Virus record (IMG/VR): IMGVR_UViG_3300044859_000518
Location: 1-29,460 of that record
Origin: a virus
Direction: 5' to 3' (one strand)
DNA length: 29,460 bases
Below are positions 20,679 to 29,066 of the stretch, one piece after another. Position numbers and translations under genes: made by a program. The notes below the pieces were generated by a model, which saw only the letters and a list, made by a program, of their open reading frames with translations, ran no database searches and was not told the DNA's origin. Each line of letters starts with the position of its first letter. Positions within the stretch are counted from its first letter, which is position 1.

Positions 20679-22055
20679 ATGACAACAATCAGAACGGATC
20701 TAATCCCAGATTTATACGCTAATCCAATTAGCACAATTAGCCAAGCTAATCCAGCAGTAGTTACAGTTCCTACTGTTGCAACTGTTGTTAGCACAACAGG
20801 TACTATTGGTACAGTAACAGGTTCAGGCACTTCAAGTGTTCCTTGGACTGCTACAATTACATTGATGAGTGCAGTAACAGGACTAGTATCAGGTTCTATT
20901 ATTACTGCTACAGCAGGCACAGGCACATTTGCCGCAGGTGGTGTAGTAAGTGTTAAAGAAGTTACTGGTAATAAGAGTATTACAATTAATAAAATTGGTG
21001 GCACTATTCCTACAGCAGGAGATGTTACCAACATTTCATTACCAGCAGTAAGCACATTACCAACATTCCTTTCAACTGCCAATATTGTTAGCACAACTGG
21101 CACTATAGGCGCAATTCCTACAAGTGGATTAACTAGTGGAGTTACAACTTTTACAACTGTAGCAGGAACCAGTGTTACAGCAGCCGCAACTTATACCGCT
21201 GTTCCACAATTATCTACTAGTGGTAGTGGTAGTGGTGCAATTTTTACAGTTGTAAAAGCAGGCGCAGGCACAGCATACAGTGGAGCAGTGACAATAACTG
21301 TTACCACTGTTGGTTCTGGTTATGCAGTAGGAGATACTATTACCATCGATGGAGCAAACTTAGGCGGAGTAACGACTACTAACAATATGACATTGACAGT
21401 AGGCGCAGCCAGTCTTGGTGGTCCTTGGACTTTCACTATCACAGGAATGAGTTCACTAGTTGGTCTACAAGTTGGTGATGTTATTACTGCTACAGCAGGC
21501 ACAGGTACATTTAGCGCGGGTGGTTCAGTTGTTGTTGCCAGCCTTGCAAGTTCAACTAGTATCACAGCAACAAAAACAGGTGGATCAAGTCCCATAGCAG
21601 GAACAATTACAAACATTAGTATTGCACGTGGAACTATTGTTTTATTCACTAATCCAGGTAATAAACTTACATTTTCAAGTGCTACTGGAGAATTTGTAGC
21701 AGGTGAAATCATTAGTCAAGTTACAAGTTTGGCTACAGGAGTTGTTACAAATGTATTGCCAACAAGTATTGAATACCTAGCAACTGCCAATGTGTTTAAT
21801 ACTGCCAATGTAGTTACAGGTGCTACAAGTGGTGCTACTACAACTCCAACAGCAGTAACAGGTATGAACCAATTACTAACAGCAGGTATTAATGGTACAA
21901 ACTCTTTTTATATTAGTGTATTGTCAGAAAACACATTTTCATTATATACAGATGTTGCCTTAAGTACAGCAGTTGACAGCACTGGTTTTACAGCCGCAAC
22001 AGCCAATGCTGGTCAGTACACAGACTTTAATGTAGTAATAGTTACTGAAGCATAA
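20679..22055 (+). CDS. Repetitive beta-rich virion protein
   Basis: A 458-residue protein, start preceded by AAGGA at 8 nt. Residues 55-121 and 249-314 are an internal duplication: both begin PWT-TIT-MS and contain ITATAGTGTF-AGG and end TNIS. VVSTTGTIG and IVSTTGTIG at 36 and 136 form a second repeat. Residues 208-241 (TTVGSGYAVGDTITIDGANLGG) are a GYxxGDTI element common in phage structural proteins. Composition is Thr/Ser/Gly/Val/Ala with almost no charged residues. A head-fibre, decoration or minor virion protein is likely; the family is not certain. Confidence 0.6.
   Translation: MTTIRTDLIPDLYANPISTISQANPAVVTVPTVATVVSTTGTIGTVTGSGTSSVPWTATITLMSAVTGLVSGSIITATAGTGTFAAGGVVSVKEVTGNKSITINKIGGTIPTAGDVTNISLPAVSTLPTFLSTANIVSTTGTIGAIPTSGLTSGVTTFTTVAGTSVTAAATYTAVPQLSTSGSGSGAIFTVVKAGAGTAYSGAVTITVTTVGSGYAVGDTITIDGANLGGVTTTNNMTLTVGAASLGGPWTFTITGMSSLVGLQVGDVITATAGTGTFSAGGSVVVASLASSTSITATKTGGSSPIAGTITNISIARGTIVLFTNPGNKLTFSSATGEFVAGEIISQVTSLATGVVTNVLPTSIEYLATANVFNTANVVTGATSGATTTPTAVTGMNQLLTAGINGTNSFYISVLSENTFSLYTDVALSTAVDSTGFTAATANAGQYTDFNVVIVTEA
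20841..21041 (+). repeat. Internal domain repeat, copy A
   Basis: Encodes residues 55-121 of the virion protein. Its ITATAGTGTF segment is encoded by nearly the same bases as in copy B, so the duplication is fairly recent in that core. Confidence 0.75.
21423..21620 (+). repeat. Internal domain repeat, copy B
   Basis: Encodes residues 249-314; same pattern as copy A, 194 residues later, with the outer parts more diverged. Confidence 0.75.
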
Positions 22056-22066
22056 AAGGAAATAAA

Positions 22067-22366
22067 ATGTTAAACACAAAAAACCCCCAAGCCAAAGAAA
22101 TTAACCAGAAGCGCGGCCCTACAACAGGTAATGCTGGTACACCAACTAAACGCAATGATTTTATGGATGCTAAATCAGCTAGTTCTAGTGAAAAAGCATC
22201 ATTAGCTAAAATGGTTACAGATGCATTAGAAATGCGTGGTCGTGGTACAGCTCCTACTGTTAATCCAGCATTAGAAGGTGTTAGTATGAATACTAATACA
22301 GGTCCTAAAAAGAACTCTACAGCAAATGGTAGCAAACTACCAAGCAAATACAAGTCACCAAAATGA
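22067..22366 (+). CDS. Small basic protein, unknown
   Basis: A 99-residue protein with AAAGGA 6 nt before the ATG. Sequence is basic and polar: NQKRGPTTGNAGTPTKRNDFMD, a helical middle (SEKASLAKMVTDALEMRGRG) and a Lys/Ser-rich end. The RGPTTGN element echoes GRGPTKGN at the end of the 19993 product. The stop overlaps the next start (ATGATGA). Likely disordered with a short helix; function is unknown. Confidence 0.6.
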   Translation: MLNTKNPQAKEINQKRGPTTGNAGTPTKRNDFMDAKSASSSEKASLAKMVTDALEMRGRGTAPTVNPALEGVSMNTNTGPKKNSTANGSKLPSKYKSPK

Positions 22367-22515
22367 TGAACAAAACTGTTAAGCCAAAAGCAACTAAAAA
22401 GCCTGCAACTAAAACTGTTGCAACTAGCAAGTTCAAAAAGCCTAATCGCCCAAATCCTGGTAGGTCAGGCCCAGCAGGACAAAAAGGTGCATTAGGCGCA
22501 ACAAGCGGCTACTGA
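22363..22515 (+). CDS. 50-residue Lys/Pro-rich protein
   Basis: Too short for most gene finders. It starts at ATGATG overlapping the preceding stop and ends at TGA 22513-22515. The product MMNKTVKPKATKKPATKTVATSKFKKPNRPNPGRSGPAG... resembles histone-tail-like or linker peptides; a similar Lys/Pro/Ala bias marks other small proteins in this block. The tight overlap supports coding. Function is unknown. Confidence 0.55.
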   Translation: MMNKTVKPKATKKPATKTVATSKFKKPNRPNPGRSGPAGQKGALGATSGY

Positions 22516-22516
22516 G

Positions 22517-22524
22517 TATAAATA
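22517..22524 (+). promoter_or_regulatory. TATAAATA box before the packaging module
   Basis: Exact T4-late-type core, 2 nt after the previous stop and 51 nt before the start at 22575. Best-placed of the motif set to drive the terminase-portal block. Confidence 0.42.
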
Positions 22525-22525
22525 C

Positions 22526-22548
22526 AAAGAGACATTTATGTCTCTTTT
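22526..22548 (+). terminator. Hairpin with U-tract, terminator-like
   Basis: AAAGAGACA and TGTCTCTTT form a 9-bp stem around TTTA, followed by an interrupted T-run (TTTTATTGTTTT). The stem is A/T-heavy for a strong terminator. It ends the small-gene operon or, if transcription starts at the TATAAATA just upstream, caps the new mRNA. Confidence 0.55.
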
Positions 22549-22574
22549 ATTGTTTTGATATGAAAGGAAATTAT

Positions 22575-23381
22575 ATGAATAGAAAAACAACAACCACAGA
22601 CAACACTTGGGACATTGCTCCCACACCTCAAGATCCTATTGACATTGTAGAAGAAGTCAAGCAGGAAAAACTAAAGTCAAAAAAACAAATAGTAGAAGAT
22701 AAGTCAATACTAACTCATCCAGAGTTTGATATTGATGGACTAATGACAGACTTCCCTACGGCTACTGAACTTGAGCGTTTTGTGTATGACCAAACAGGCA
22801 TTGTATTAAATCTAAAAGGTCGTGCTAATAAACTAAAATATCAAATTGCAATGGATGTATTAAATGGTGTTGAAGTAGATCCAAAATTTACTGGTAGCGA
22901 CAATCCATACATTGATAGAACTGAACTAGTTCCTATTGATCCGCTTAAGATTGTACCAGAACGTGATAGAACATTGCCAGCATCTACTGAAGTTCAAAAT
23001 ACATTCTACGTTCCTACATTTCCTCATCCAGATGAAGAAGCACGTGCTAAGGATATGAAATGTCATATGGTGTTTAGAAAATACAAAAATGGTATGATTA
23101 GTTATGAAATCTTAGGTCCATTACAAGAACGACCTGTTGGTGAAAAGATTGACAAGTTTGGTCGTGTTCGTCCTGAAGTTATTAAATGGTTTGATCCACG
23201 TACGGGTGAGCAAGTTGTTCAGCGTGAAGATGGCACATTAACTCCTACTGGTAAAAAACTACGTGGTACTATGCAAACATATCGTGTTAATAAATCTAAT
23301 CAATGGGAAGTATGGGTAGACCGTGAGTTCATTAGTTTGAATGATTCAGTGAAAAATAATCCCTGGGACTTATCCAAATGA
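22575..23381 (+). CDS. Conserved phage protein upstream of terminase, unknown
   Basis: The start at 22575 is chosen because AAAGGAAA stands 7 nt upstream; an ATG at 22560 is part of that site. The 268-residue protein has a polar N-terminus, a helical segment (DGLMTDFPTATELERFVYDQTGIVLNLKGRANKLKYQIAMDVLNG) and a beta-rich core with HMVFRKYKNGMISYEILGPLQERPVGEKIDKFGRVRPEVIKWFDPRTGEQVVQREDG in outline, then MQTYRVNKSNQWEVWVDREFI. I recall close relatives in uncultured podovirus genomes next to the terminase gene. Its role is not known; a packaging or head-assembly accessory protein is possible. Confidence 0.65.
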   Translation: MNRKTTTTDNTWDIAPTPQDPIDIVEEVKQEKLKSKKQIVEDKSILTHPEFDIDGLMTDFPTATELERFVYDQTGIVLNLKGRANKLKYQIAMDVLNGVEVDPKFTGSDNPYIDRTELVPIDPLKIVPERDRTLPASTEVQNTFYVPTFPHPDEEARAKDMKCHMVFRKYKNGMISYEILGPLQERPVGEKIDKFGRVRPEVIKWFDPRTGEQVVQREDGTLTPTGKKLRGTMQTYRVNKSNQWEVWVDREFISLNDSVKNNPWDLSK

Positions 23382-23677
23382 ACGAAATAAGAGACACGAT
23401 GATTCATCAGGCAAGAGAAGATGCAAAAGTAAAAGACACATTAATCTTACAAAAGATTAACGCAAGTCATCGTGTCGCTTTTGCTGAGAAGTTTCCTGGT
23501 CAATGCGAACACATACTACGATTACTAACAGAACGATTACAAGCAGGACTTGATAAGCGTGATGGTGTATTGATTGAAGATGTAAGTACTTGGAAACTAT
23601 CACCACAAGAACTTAAAGATTTAAGCAAAGCACTTGAAGCAATATACTTTGTACATAAAAGTTTAAAGGCAAGTTAA
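23378..23677 (+). CDS. Small helical protein beside TerL, terminase small subunit candidate
   Basis: A 99-residue protein starting with a 4-nt overlap (ATGA) with the preceding gene and ending one base into TerL. It is charged and helical: MNEIRDTMIHQAREDAKVKD, KFPGQCEHILRLLTERLQAGLDKRDG, LSPQELKDLSKALEAIYFVHKSL. Directly preceding TerL is the usual place of TerS, and helical DNA-binding/oligomerisation is the usual make-up. No specific TerS motif was recognised, so the call rests on position and composition. Confidence 0.5.
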   Translation: MNEIRDTMIHQAREDAKVKDTLILQKINASHRVAFAEKFPGQCEHILRLLTERLQAGLDKRDGVLIEDVSTWKLSPQELKDLSKALEAIYFVHKSLKAS

Positions 23678-25287
23678 TGCTAGGCGAAGATGTTCTAATG
23701 GCGAGGGCATTGCGATATAGTGTGGATAAAAACAATCTCACTATTGACAGTCTCAAAACTATACCGGGACCATTAAAAAGTAGTTTAATGGATCTAAGCA
23801 TCAGTGTTGCTGATGATATGAAATACAACCAACTAAAGTATTTTAGACCATTTCAGCATCAACTTGAGTTTTTCAAAACTGGCATACACGAACGTAGAGG
23901 TATTCTTGCAGCCAATCGTATTGGTAAAACAGTATCTACTTGTTTTGAGACAGCAATGCATCTCACTGGATTATATCCTGAATGGTGGGAAGGCTTTCGT
24001 TATGAAGGACCTATCACAGCAATGGTTGCTGGTGAGGGTTGGAGCCAAGTTGCTCTTGTATTACAAAATGAATTGTTAGGAACACAGGATGTCAAAATCA
24101 CTGAAAATCTTGGATCTGGTGCTATACCACGTGACTGTATTATTACTAGTACAATGCGTAATGACGGCGCCAATAATATTGGGTGTGAAATTAAGCATAA
24201 GTCTGGTGGTAATAGTTATCTGTTATTTGCCAATTATACGCAAGAAGTTAGACAACTACAGGGTTTCAAACTTAACTTAGCCGTATTTGACGAACAACCA
24301 CCAGATGATTTCTTTAGTGAGATTGTAACTCGTACAGCAACTACACAAGGTAAGGTTTTATGTTCTTTTACTCCCCTCAAAGGATTGAATGGATTGGTTA
24401 GTAAGTTCTGGAACAAAGAAGAAGGATACAACTATATTCGTGTTGCTTGGGATGATGTTCCAGAATACGATCCTTGGGGTCATCCATTCTTATTAAAAGA
24501 AACTCGCAGACAATTGGAGCGAGATTATTTACCACACGAACGTGAAGCACGTATGGCAGGTAAGCCTGTTATGGGTAAAGGTGCTGTATTCCAAATCAAC
24601 AACTGGCCTACATATAAGACGGGTGAAATTGATTTCACACGATTGCCTAACATACATAGAGTTATCGCACTTGACTTAGGCTTAGTCAATGATAAAACAG
24701 TTATATCACTAATGTATTGGGAACCATATGAGCGAACCGCTTATTTACATAAACAGATTATTGTGCAGGGTATTGAAGAAGCAGTCCCCACTCAGTATAT
24801 CAATCATCTCCTTCGTCCTGAAGTGTTTGGTACTCCTATCGTTTTACCTGCTGACGCAAACACTAGTGGCAGATACACTATGAGTGCGGCATCAATACGT
24901 GAACTATTTGAGAGTTATGAACTAAACGTATATGAGAAAGCGATTATGAATCCACCAGATAGTGAAGGTCGCACAACTAATCATAAGAGTTATGGTATCA
25001 ATCAAATGCGTCAAATGTTAGAAGTGGGTAGTTTGATGATTAACGAAAACTGTACAAACTTTCTAAGTGAAGCACAAAACTATTATGTAGACGTACAGGG
25101 TAGATTCAGTGACCCAGACGACTGTATTGATAGTTGTAGATATGCTATACTGGCTTGTCTCAATGGTATTGCTGAACCGTGGGATAATCGTAGTCCTCAA
25201 CAAAGAATGATGGCACAACGAGACAGATACGTCAAGCACGATGATACTAACAAACCTGCTTGGAAAAAAGCATATTCAGCAAACTAA
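23677..25287 (+). CDS. terL: Terminase large subunit (TerL)
   Basis: A 536-residue packaging motor. The ATPase domain has Walker A at 78-85 (AANRIGKT), the Walker B LAVFDEQ with D205 and catalytic E206, and a coupling motif at about 229-235 (CSFTPLKG). The nuclease domain, RNase H-like, has D333 in VIALDLG, D393 in LPADAN and the C-terminal acid cluster D479/D481/D482 in FSDPDDCIDSCRYA. The protein cuts concatemers and pumps DNA into the prohead through the portal. Sequence around LYPEWWEGFRYEGPITAMVAGE fits the T7/P22-group terminases. The ATG overlaps the preceding stop (TAATG). Confidence 0.95.
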   Translation: MLGEDVLMARALRYSVDKNNLTIDSLKTIPGPLKSSLMDLSISVADDMKYNQLKYFRPFQHQLEFFKTGIHERRGILAANRIGKTVSTCFETAMHLTGLYPEWWEGFRYEGPITAMVAGEGWSQVALVLQNELLGTQDVKITENLGSGAIPRDCIITSTMRNDGANNIGCEIKHKSGGNSYLLFANYTQEVRQLQGFKLNLAVFDEQPPDDFFSEIVTRTATTQGKVLCSFTPLKGLNGLVSKFWNKEEGYNYIRVAWDDVPEYDPWGHPFLLKETRRQLERDYLPHEREARMAGKPVMGKGAVFQINNWPTYKTGEIDFTRLPNIHRVIALDLGLVNDKTVISLMYWEPYERTAYLHKQIIVQGIEEAVPTQYINHLLRPEVFGTPIVLPADANTSGRYTMSAASIRELFESYELNVYEKAIMNPPDSEGRTTNHKSYGINQMRQMLEVGSLMINENCTNFLSEAQNYYVDVQGRFSDPDDCIDSCRYAILACLNGIAEPWDNRSPQQRMMAQRDRYVKHDDTNKPAWKKAYSAN

Positions 25288-25295
25288 GGAAATAT

Positions 25296-25523
25296 ATGAA
25301 TAGTAAGTTTTTAGCAACTGTAGGAAACAATCTTCCTACAATAATGTGTGAAGAACACGCAAAGATGTTTGAGAAGATGATGATGATAGCAGAAGTTCCA
25401 CATACTATCTATGAAATGGAAGATGAGGACTCAACAGAGTTAGAATGTCAGGCTTGTAATCTTAAAGATACAGTAGATGAAATGAGCAGACCTAAAATCA
25501 TCTTGCCAGGAGATTACCATTGA
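25296..25523 (+). CDS. Small conserved Cys-containing protein
   Basis: Start at 25296 preceded by AAGGA; 75 residues. NNLPTIMCEEHAKMFEKMMMIAEVPHTIYEMEDED...LECQACNL has a C18-x2-H21 and a later C-x2-C, a possible zinc site. It lies between TerL and another conserved unknown and overlaps it by 4 nt. I recall similar proteins in this place in related phages, without a known function. Confidence 0.6.
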   Translation: MNSKFLATVGNNLPTIMCEEHAKMFEKMMMIAEVPHTIYEMEDEDSTELECQACNLKDTVDEMSRPKIILPGDYH

Positions 25524-26155
25524 GCTACATAGTATCAGCATTACCACCAATCAAATGCTTTGTAAAGCGTGAGTTTTTATATAACTTTCAAAAAGGACAC
25601 GGAGAACTAGAACCTGCAATATGGGTCAGTCTTAAAGCATTGCGTGGACAAGTGTTTCGCATTGAGAGTTTATTACCCAGTTACGGTGCACTATACGATA
25701 AACTACCTATACACGCTTATGTATGGAAAAAAGACCACACAGGAACATTGCCTATTGATATGTTGCAACTATGGGATTGTATGGGTTATCGTTTTACTAT
25801 TATAGAAAAGATAGGCTTACGCAACTTAGGTGTGAAGTTTTTAGGCAAAGATAAAGAATGGCATTATGGTAACTACTTGTTTACAGTAGATTTTTGTAGT
25901 GAAGGTATGGATGTAGATACAGGATTTACTGAAGTTGCAGAAGAACACAAATCGTTTAACTTTATTAAGTTAGAGAATGGACAGTTTGCTTGTCAGCCTA
26001 ACAATCGTTGTTTGTGGTACGATCAAAGTTTAATTCCTAGTGAAACTAAGTTTCCTGATTTTCAGGCTGCACAAAACTTATGGACTGTAGATGGCACACG
26101 CAAATGGACCGCAGGAGATGATTGGTTCTACAACATTGAAGAAAGAAAGTCTTAA
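25520..26155 (+). CDS. Conserved phage protein between TerL and portal, unknown
   Basis: The start is TTG at 25520, overlapping the previous stop (TTGA). The 211-residue protein contains CFVKREFLYNFQKGHGELEPAIWVSLKALRGQVFRIESLLPSYGALYDKLPIHAYVW in outline, then PIDMLQLWDCMGYRFTIIEK and EEHKSFNFIKLENGQFACQPNNRCLW. Relatives are frequent at this site in podovirus-like metagenomic genomes as I recall. It is not part of the known packaging machine; a role in head or packaging assembly is suggested by position only. Confidence 0.65.
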   Translation: MSYIVSALPPIKCFVKREFLYNFQKGHGELEPAIWVSLKALRGQVFRIESLLPSYGALYDKLPIHAYVWKKDHTGTLPIDMLQLWDCMGYRFTIIEKIGLRNLGVKFLGKDKEWHYGNYLFTVDFCSEGMDVDTGFTEVAEEHKSFNFIKLENGQFACQPNNRCLWYDQSLIPSETKFPDFQAAQNLWTVDGTRKWTAGDDWFYNIEERKS

Positions 26156-26171
26156 TGACACAGAGGAATAG

Positions 26172-26199
26172 CCTTTGACTAAATAGTCTATACTAAAGG
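26172..26199 (+). promoter_or_regulatory. Stem-loop with TAAATA motif before portal gene
   Basis: GACTA (26177-26181) and TAGTC (26184-26188) form an inner inverted repeat, and CCTTT (26172-26176) pairs with AAAGG (26195-26199) outside. The AAAGG is the only ribosome-binding-site-like sequence before the portal ATG at 26213. The inner repeat also contains ACTAAATA (26178-26185). Confidence 0.45.
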
Positions 26200-26212
26200 T
26201 AAAAACCCCATT

Positions 26213-28495
26213 ATGTTAGATATCAAAAATATCCCAGTTGAGAACATCAATCAAAACAGAACAATGAACGCAAGGTTCGTTCGTATGAAGAACCAGATGG
26301 ATGTAAAAATGGCAAGTTACTTGCGCTATTTAGGCACCAAAAACGCGGTCAACCGTGCTTCAGATTATCACTATCTATGTCTTGCTGTAACGGATTCAAC
26401 AGCCCCAGTGAATGGCATTGACTACATTCACCCATCCGTAAAACCCGTAGTAGATTACGCAACAGCAGTAGTTGCTAAGGGACTAATGCCAAATGGCGAA
26501 ATCAACTTTGAGTTTGTAGCAGATACAGAAGAAGATGAAATAGCCGCAAGACAAGCAACTGATATGGTTCATAAAGTTGTTAATCAAATGAATGATCCAC
26601 ACTTCATATTAGAGCGTTGGATTATGGATGCGATGATGCACAAGAATGGTATGATGATGATTAAGCCCATACGTGAGCCTATTACTCGTTATGTAGAAAC
26701 ACAAGGCACAAATGACCAACTAAGAGCATTTGAGCAACAAGCAGGCGATAGTGGATTAACAACATTGCGTCAAAGTAAGCGTAAAGTTAGTGTTGAAATG
26801 GATAAAGTTATTGCTGAAGTTCAACAACTACTTGGCGAACAACAAGGTGAGTTAGCAAAAACTATGGTAGAAAGTCGTATGAATAGTATGATGCAAATGC
26901 CAGAAGATATGGATCCAGAAATGATGGCAATGGAACAACAAGAGATACAAGCTAGTTCTATTGAAAGCCAAGAAGAAATACTTAACAGTGCTATCAATCG
27001 CAACACAATCTATTCAGCCAAATATAAACTAACTGGCTACAATATCAATATTAGATTTCACCCAATCGCTCAACACTATTGGATCTGTGATCCTACAGTT
27101 CCTGAGATGAAGGATCAACCATTCTGTGGTTACTACGATCCAATGACTATACAAGAAGCAATGGAACTATATCCAGGCATCAACTTGGAAGAGTTTAGAA
27201 CTCACGCAGAATACAATATGAATGGTGCATACCAAGCAGGTTCAGTACTAAACAACTTAGCTATTCACGCACGTGATAGTGTTCCAGTTATGGGTATTCC
27301 TGTTTCTAGTGCGGCAAGTGCTGATCCAGATAGTCGTCAAATATCAATCGTTACAGTTTGGAACAAATATGATATTGATGGTGATGGTGAGTTAGAACTA
27401 GTTGAGTTGATTTACTCAGGCTCATACATTATCAGTGCAAGAGAAGTAGAGTTTATTCCTGTTGCTAATATGTGTCCTAAGCCACTACCAGGTAACTTCT
27501 ATGGTATGAGTGTCGCTGAATCAGTGATACCTATGCAAGAATACAACACTTCAGCCGCACGTGCTGAGATACAGTTAGGACTATTAACAGCAACTCCTCG
27601 TATTGGTGTTAAGCCAGACAGATTAGACTTTGAGATGTTGCAAGATGGCGAAGCCGCTATCTTTATCTTAGACAGTAAGTTTGACCCAGCAAAAGATATC
27701 TACCAATTGCCTCCTCCAAGCGGAAACTTACAATTCTTGGAAGTTGCTATGAACCGCATACAACAAGATACAATGGCTATGGTTGGAATGACTACACCAA
27801 GTGATGTGTTTAATCCAGAAGTTATGGCACCCGGTAACTCAGGTATCAAATTACAGTTAGCATTGACTCCTAATCAAATCATACAAGACAATACAGTTCG
27901 TAACAGTGCTGAAGGTCTTAAAGAAGCGATTTGGTTAGTATGGAGAACACTAATTCAGTATGGTGATGATTATGGTGTTAAGAAGTTAGCACAACAATTT
28001 CACCCAGACAAACAACCTGTATACTTAGATTATCAATCTTGGGACGATATGAACTTCTGTGATAGAAAACAAATACGTATGGAACTAAGTTTGGGTATGA
28101 TGAGTGAAGAAAATGCATTGGGCAGATTACAAATCATTCAAAAGTGTCAAACTGATTTATACACTACAACTACAGGTATGGTTCAAGCAGGCACATTGAC
28201 TAAAGAAATATATCAAAAGGTCAAGAAGCCGTTCGCTGATACATTGTATGTTTTAGGTGTAAAAGACGCAGATAGTTATTTACCAAGCGATGACGAAGTA
28301 GAACAGATGATTGCACAGGGTGCTGAAGCAATGAAGAATCGTGAACCAAGTGCTGAAGATAAGAAACGTTTAGCAAGTGCTAATTTAGATACTGTTAAGG
28401 CTCAGCAAATACAAGCAGAAATGGAAGGCGTTGATGCTGAAAGTCAATTAGATTTTATGGCAGTGGCAGCGGGAGATCCAAAAGTATATTCGTAA
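26213..28495 (+). CDS. Portal protein (P22/N4 type head-to-tail connector)
   Basis: A 760-residue protein, near the 725 of P22 gp1. The N-terminal segment (SDYHYLCLAVTDSTAPVNGIDYIHPSVKPVVDYATAVVAKGLMP, about 50-93) matches the wing start of this portal class. A Met/Gln-rich helical insert fills about 195-260. Then RFHPIAQHYWICDPTVP, and TVWNKYDIDGDGELELVELIYSG with a full EF-hand-like loop D387-x-D389-x-D391-G392...E398. The stem/clip region follows (NFYGMSVAESVIPMQEYNTSAARAE; FNPEVMAPGNSGIKLQLALTPNQ), and a charged C-terminal helix. It forms the dodecameric ring for DNA packaging and exit, docking TerL. TerL lies just upstream, as expected. Confidence 0.88.
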   Translation: MLDIKNIPVENINQNRTMNARFVRMKNQMDVKMASYLRYLGTKNAVNRASDYHYLCLAVTDSTAPVNGIDYIHPSVKPVVDYATAVVAKGLMPNGEINFEFVADTEEDEIAARQATDMVHKVVNQMNDPHFILERWIMDAMMHKNGMMMIKPIREPITRYVETQGTNDQLRAFEQQAGDSGLTTLRQSKRKVSVEMDKVIAEVQQLLGEQQGELAKTMVESRMNSMMQMPEDMDPEMMAMEQQEIQASSIESQEEILNSAINRNTIYSAKYKLTGYNINIRFHPIAQHYWICDPTVPEMKDQPFCGYYDPMTIQEAMELYPGINLEEFRTHAEYNMNGAYQAGSVLNNLAIHARDSVPVMGIPVSSAASADPDSRQISIVTVWNKYDIDGDGELELVELIYSGSYIISAREVEFIPVANMCPKPLPGNFYGMSVAESVIPMQEYNTSAARAEIQLGLLTATPRIGVKPDRLDFEMLQDGEAAIFILDSKFDPAKDIYQLPPPSGNLQFLEVAMNRIQQDTMAMVGMTTPSDVFNPEVMAPGNSGIKLQLALTPNQIIQDNTVRNSAEGLKEAIWLVWRTLIQYGDDYGVKKLAQQFHPDKQPVYLDYQSWDDMNFCDRKQIRMELSLGMMSEENALGRLQIIQKCQTDLYTTTTGMVQAGTLTKEIYQKVKKPFADTLYVLGVKDADSYLPSDDEVEQMIAQGAEAMKNREPSAEDKKRLASANLDTVKAQQIQAEMEGVDAESQLDFMAVAAGDPKVYS

Positions 28496-28503
28496 AATAT
28501 TTG

Positions 28504-28511
28504 TATAAATA
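28504..28511 (+). promoter_or_regulatory. TATAAATA box after portal
   Basis: Exact TATAAATA in the 37-nt gap between portal stop and the 58-residue gene, 22 nt before the next ATG. Could give separate high-level expression of scaffold and capsid genes beyond the window. Confidence 0.4.
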
Positions 28512-28532
28512 GATTACAACAATGGAATAGTA

Positions 28533-28709
28533 ATGAAAACAACATTATATGTAAAAGAGTTAGATGATGGAAATGAAGAAATAGTTGATATTGCTACAGT
28601 GGATTACAGTGACAATCCAATAGTATCAATAAACCATATTTCTAATAGAATTCTTCAGTTATACAAAGATATTGAAGACCAAAATGTAACTCCATATATT
28701 GAGGAATAG
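28533..28709 (+). CDS. 58-residue protein, unknown
   Basis: A short gene with GGAATAG 1-7 nt before the ATG and a next gene 2 nt after its stop. The product MKTTLYVKELDDGNEEIVDI... has a strand-like N-terminus and a helical end (HISNRILQLYKDIEDQNVTPYIEE). No family was recognised. Coding is supported by packing and by codon texture like its neighbours. Confidence 0.6.
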   Translation: MKTTLYVKELDDGNEEIVDIATVDYSDNPIVSINHISNRILQLYKDIEDQNVTPYIEE

Positions 28710-28711
28710 CA

Positions 28712-29056
28712 ATGATTAATGACAATACAGTAGATTTTTTCAACAACAGATTAACAGTTGATTTAAGTAATATAAACAAACTAACTCCTGCTCAACAGGA
28801 CAGAGTTAGACATTACGGAAGTCAAGCAGAGGCATTGCTTAAGAATAAAGACTTAGCAATGTTCGTGCATCATTTTAAGTTTGAGTGTGCTGATAACTTA
28901 GCAAGTATAAGAGGTCACACACCCGAAGATAATATGCAACGAGTTTCGTTATGTAACGAACTCGCTGGAATAGACAGTTTCATTACTTCTTTGAAAAAAG
29001 CAGTATATTTGAAAAATAAGCTCGGTAACACTAACGTGCCCGAAGAATTAAATTAA
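28712..29056 (+). CDS. Small helical protein between portal and scaffold, unknown
   Basis: A 114-residue helical protein with TPAQQDRVRHYGSQAEALLKNKDLAMFVHHFKFECADNLASIRGHTPEDNMQRVSL in outline and a C-terminal helix IDSFITSLKKAVYLKNKLG. The HTPEDN-R-xL block looks conserved. Start preceded by GAGGAATAG. Position suggests a head-assembly accessory factor; no family was recognised. Confidence 0.6.
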   Translation: MINDNTVDFFNNRLTVDLSNINKLTPAQQDRVRHYGSQAEALLKNKDLAMFVHHFKFECADNLASIRGHTPEDNMQRVSLCNELAGIDSFITSLKKAVYLKNKLGNTNVPEELN

Positions 29057-29066
29057 GGAAACATAA

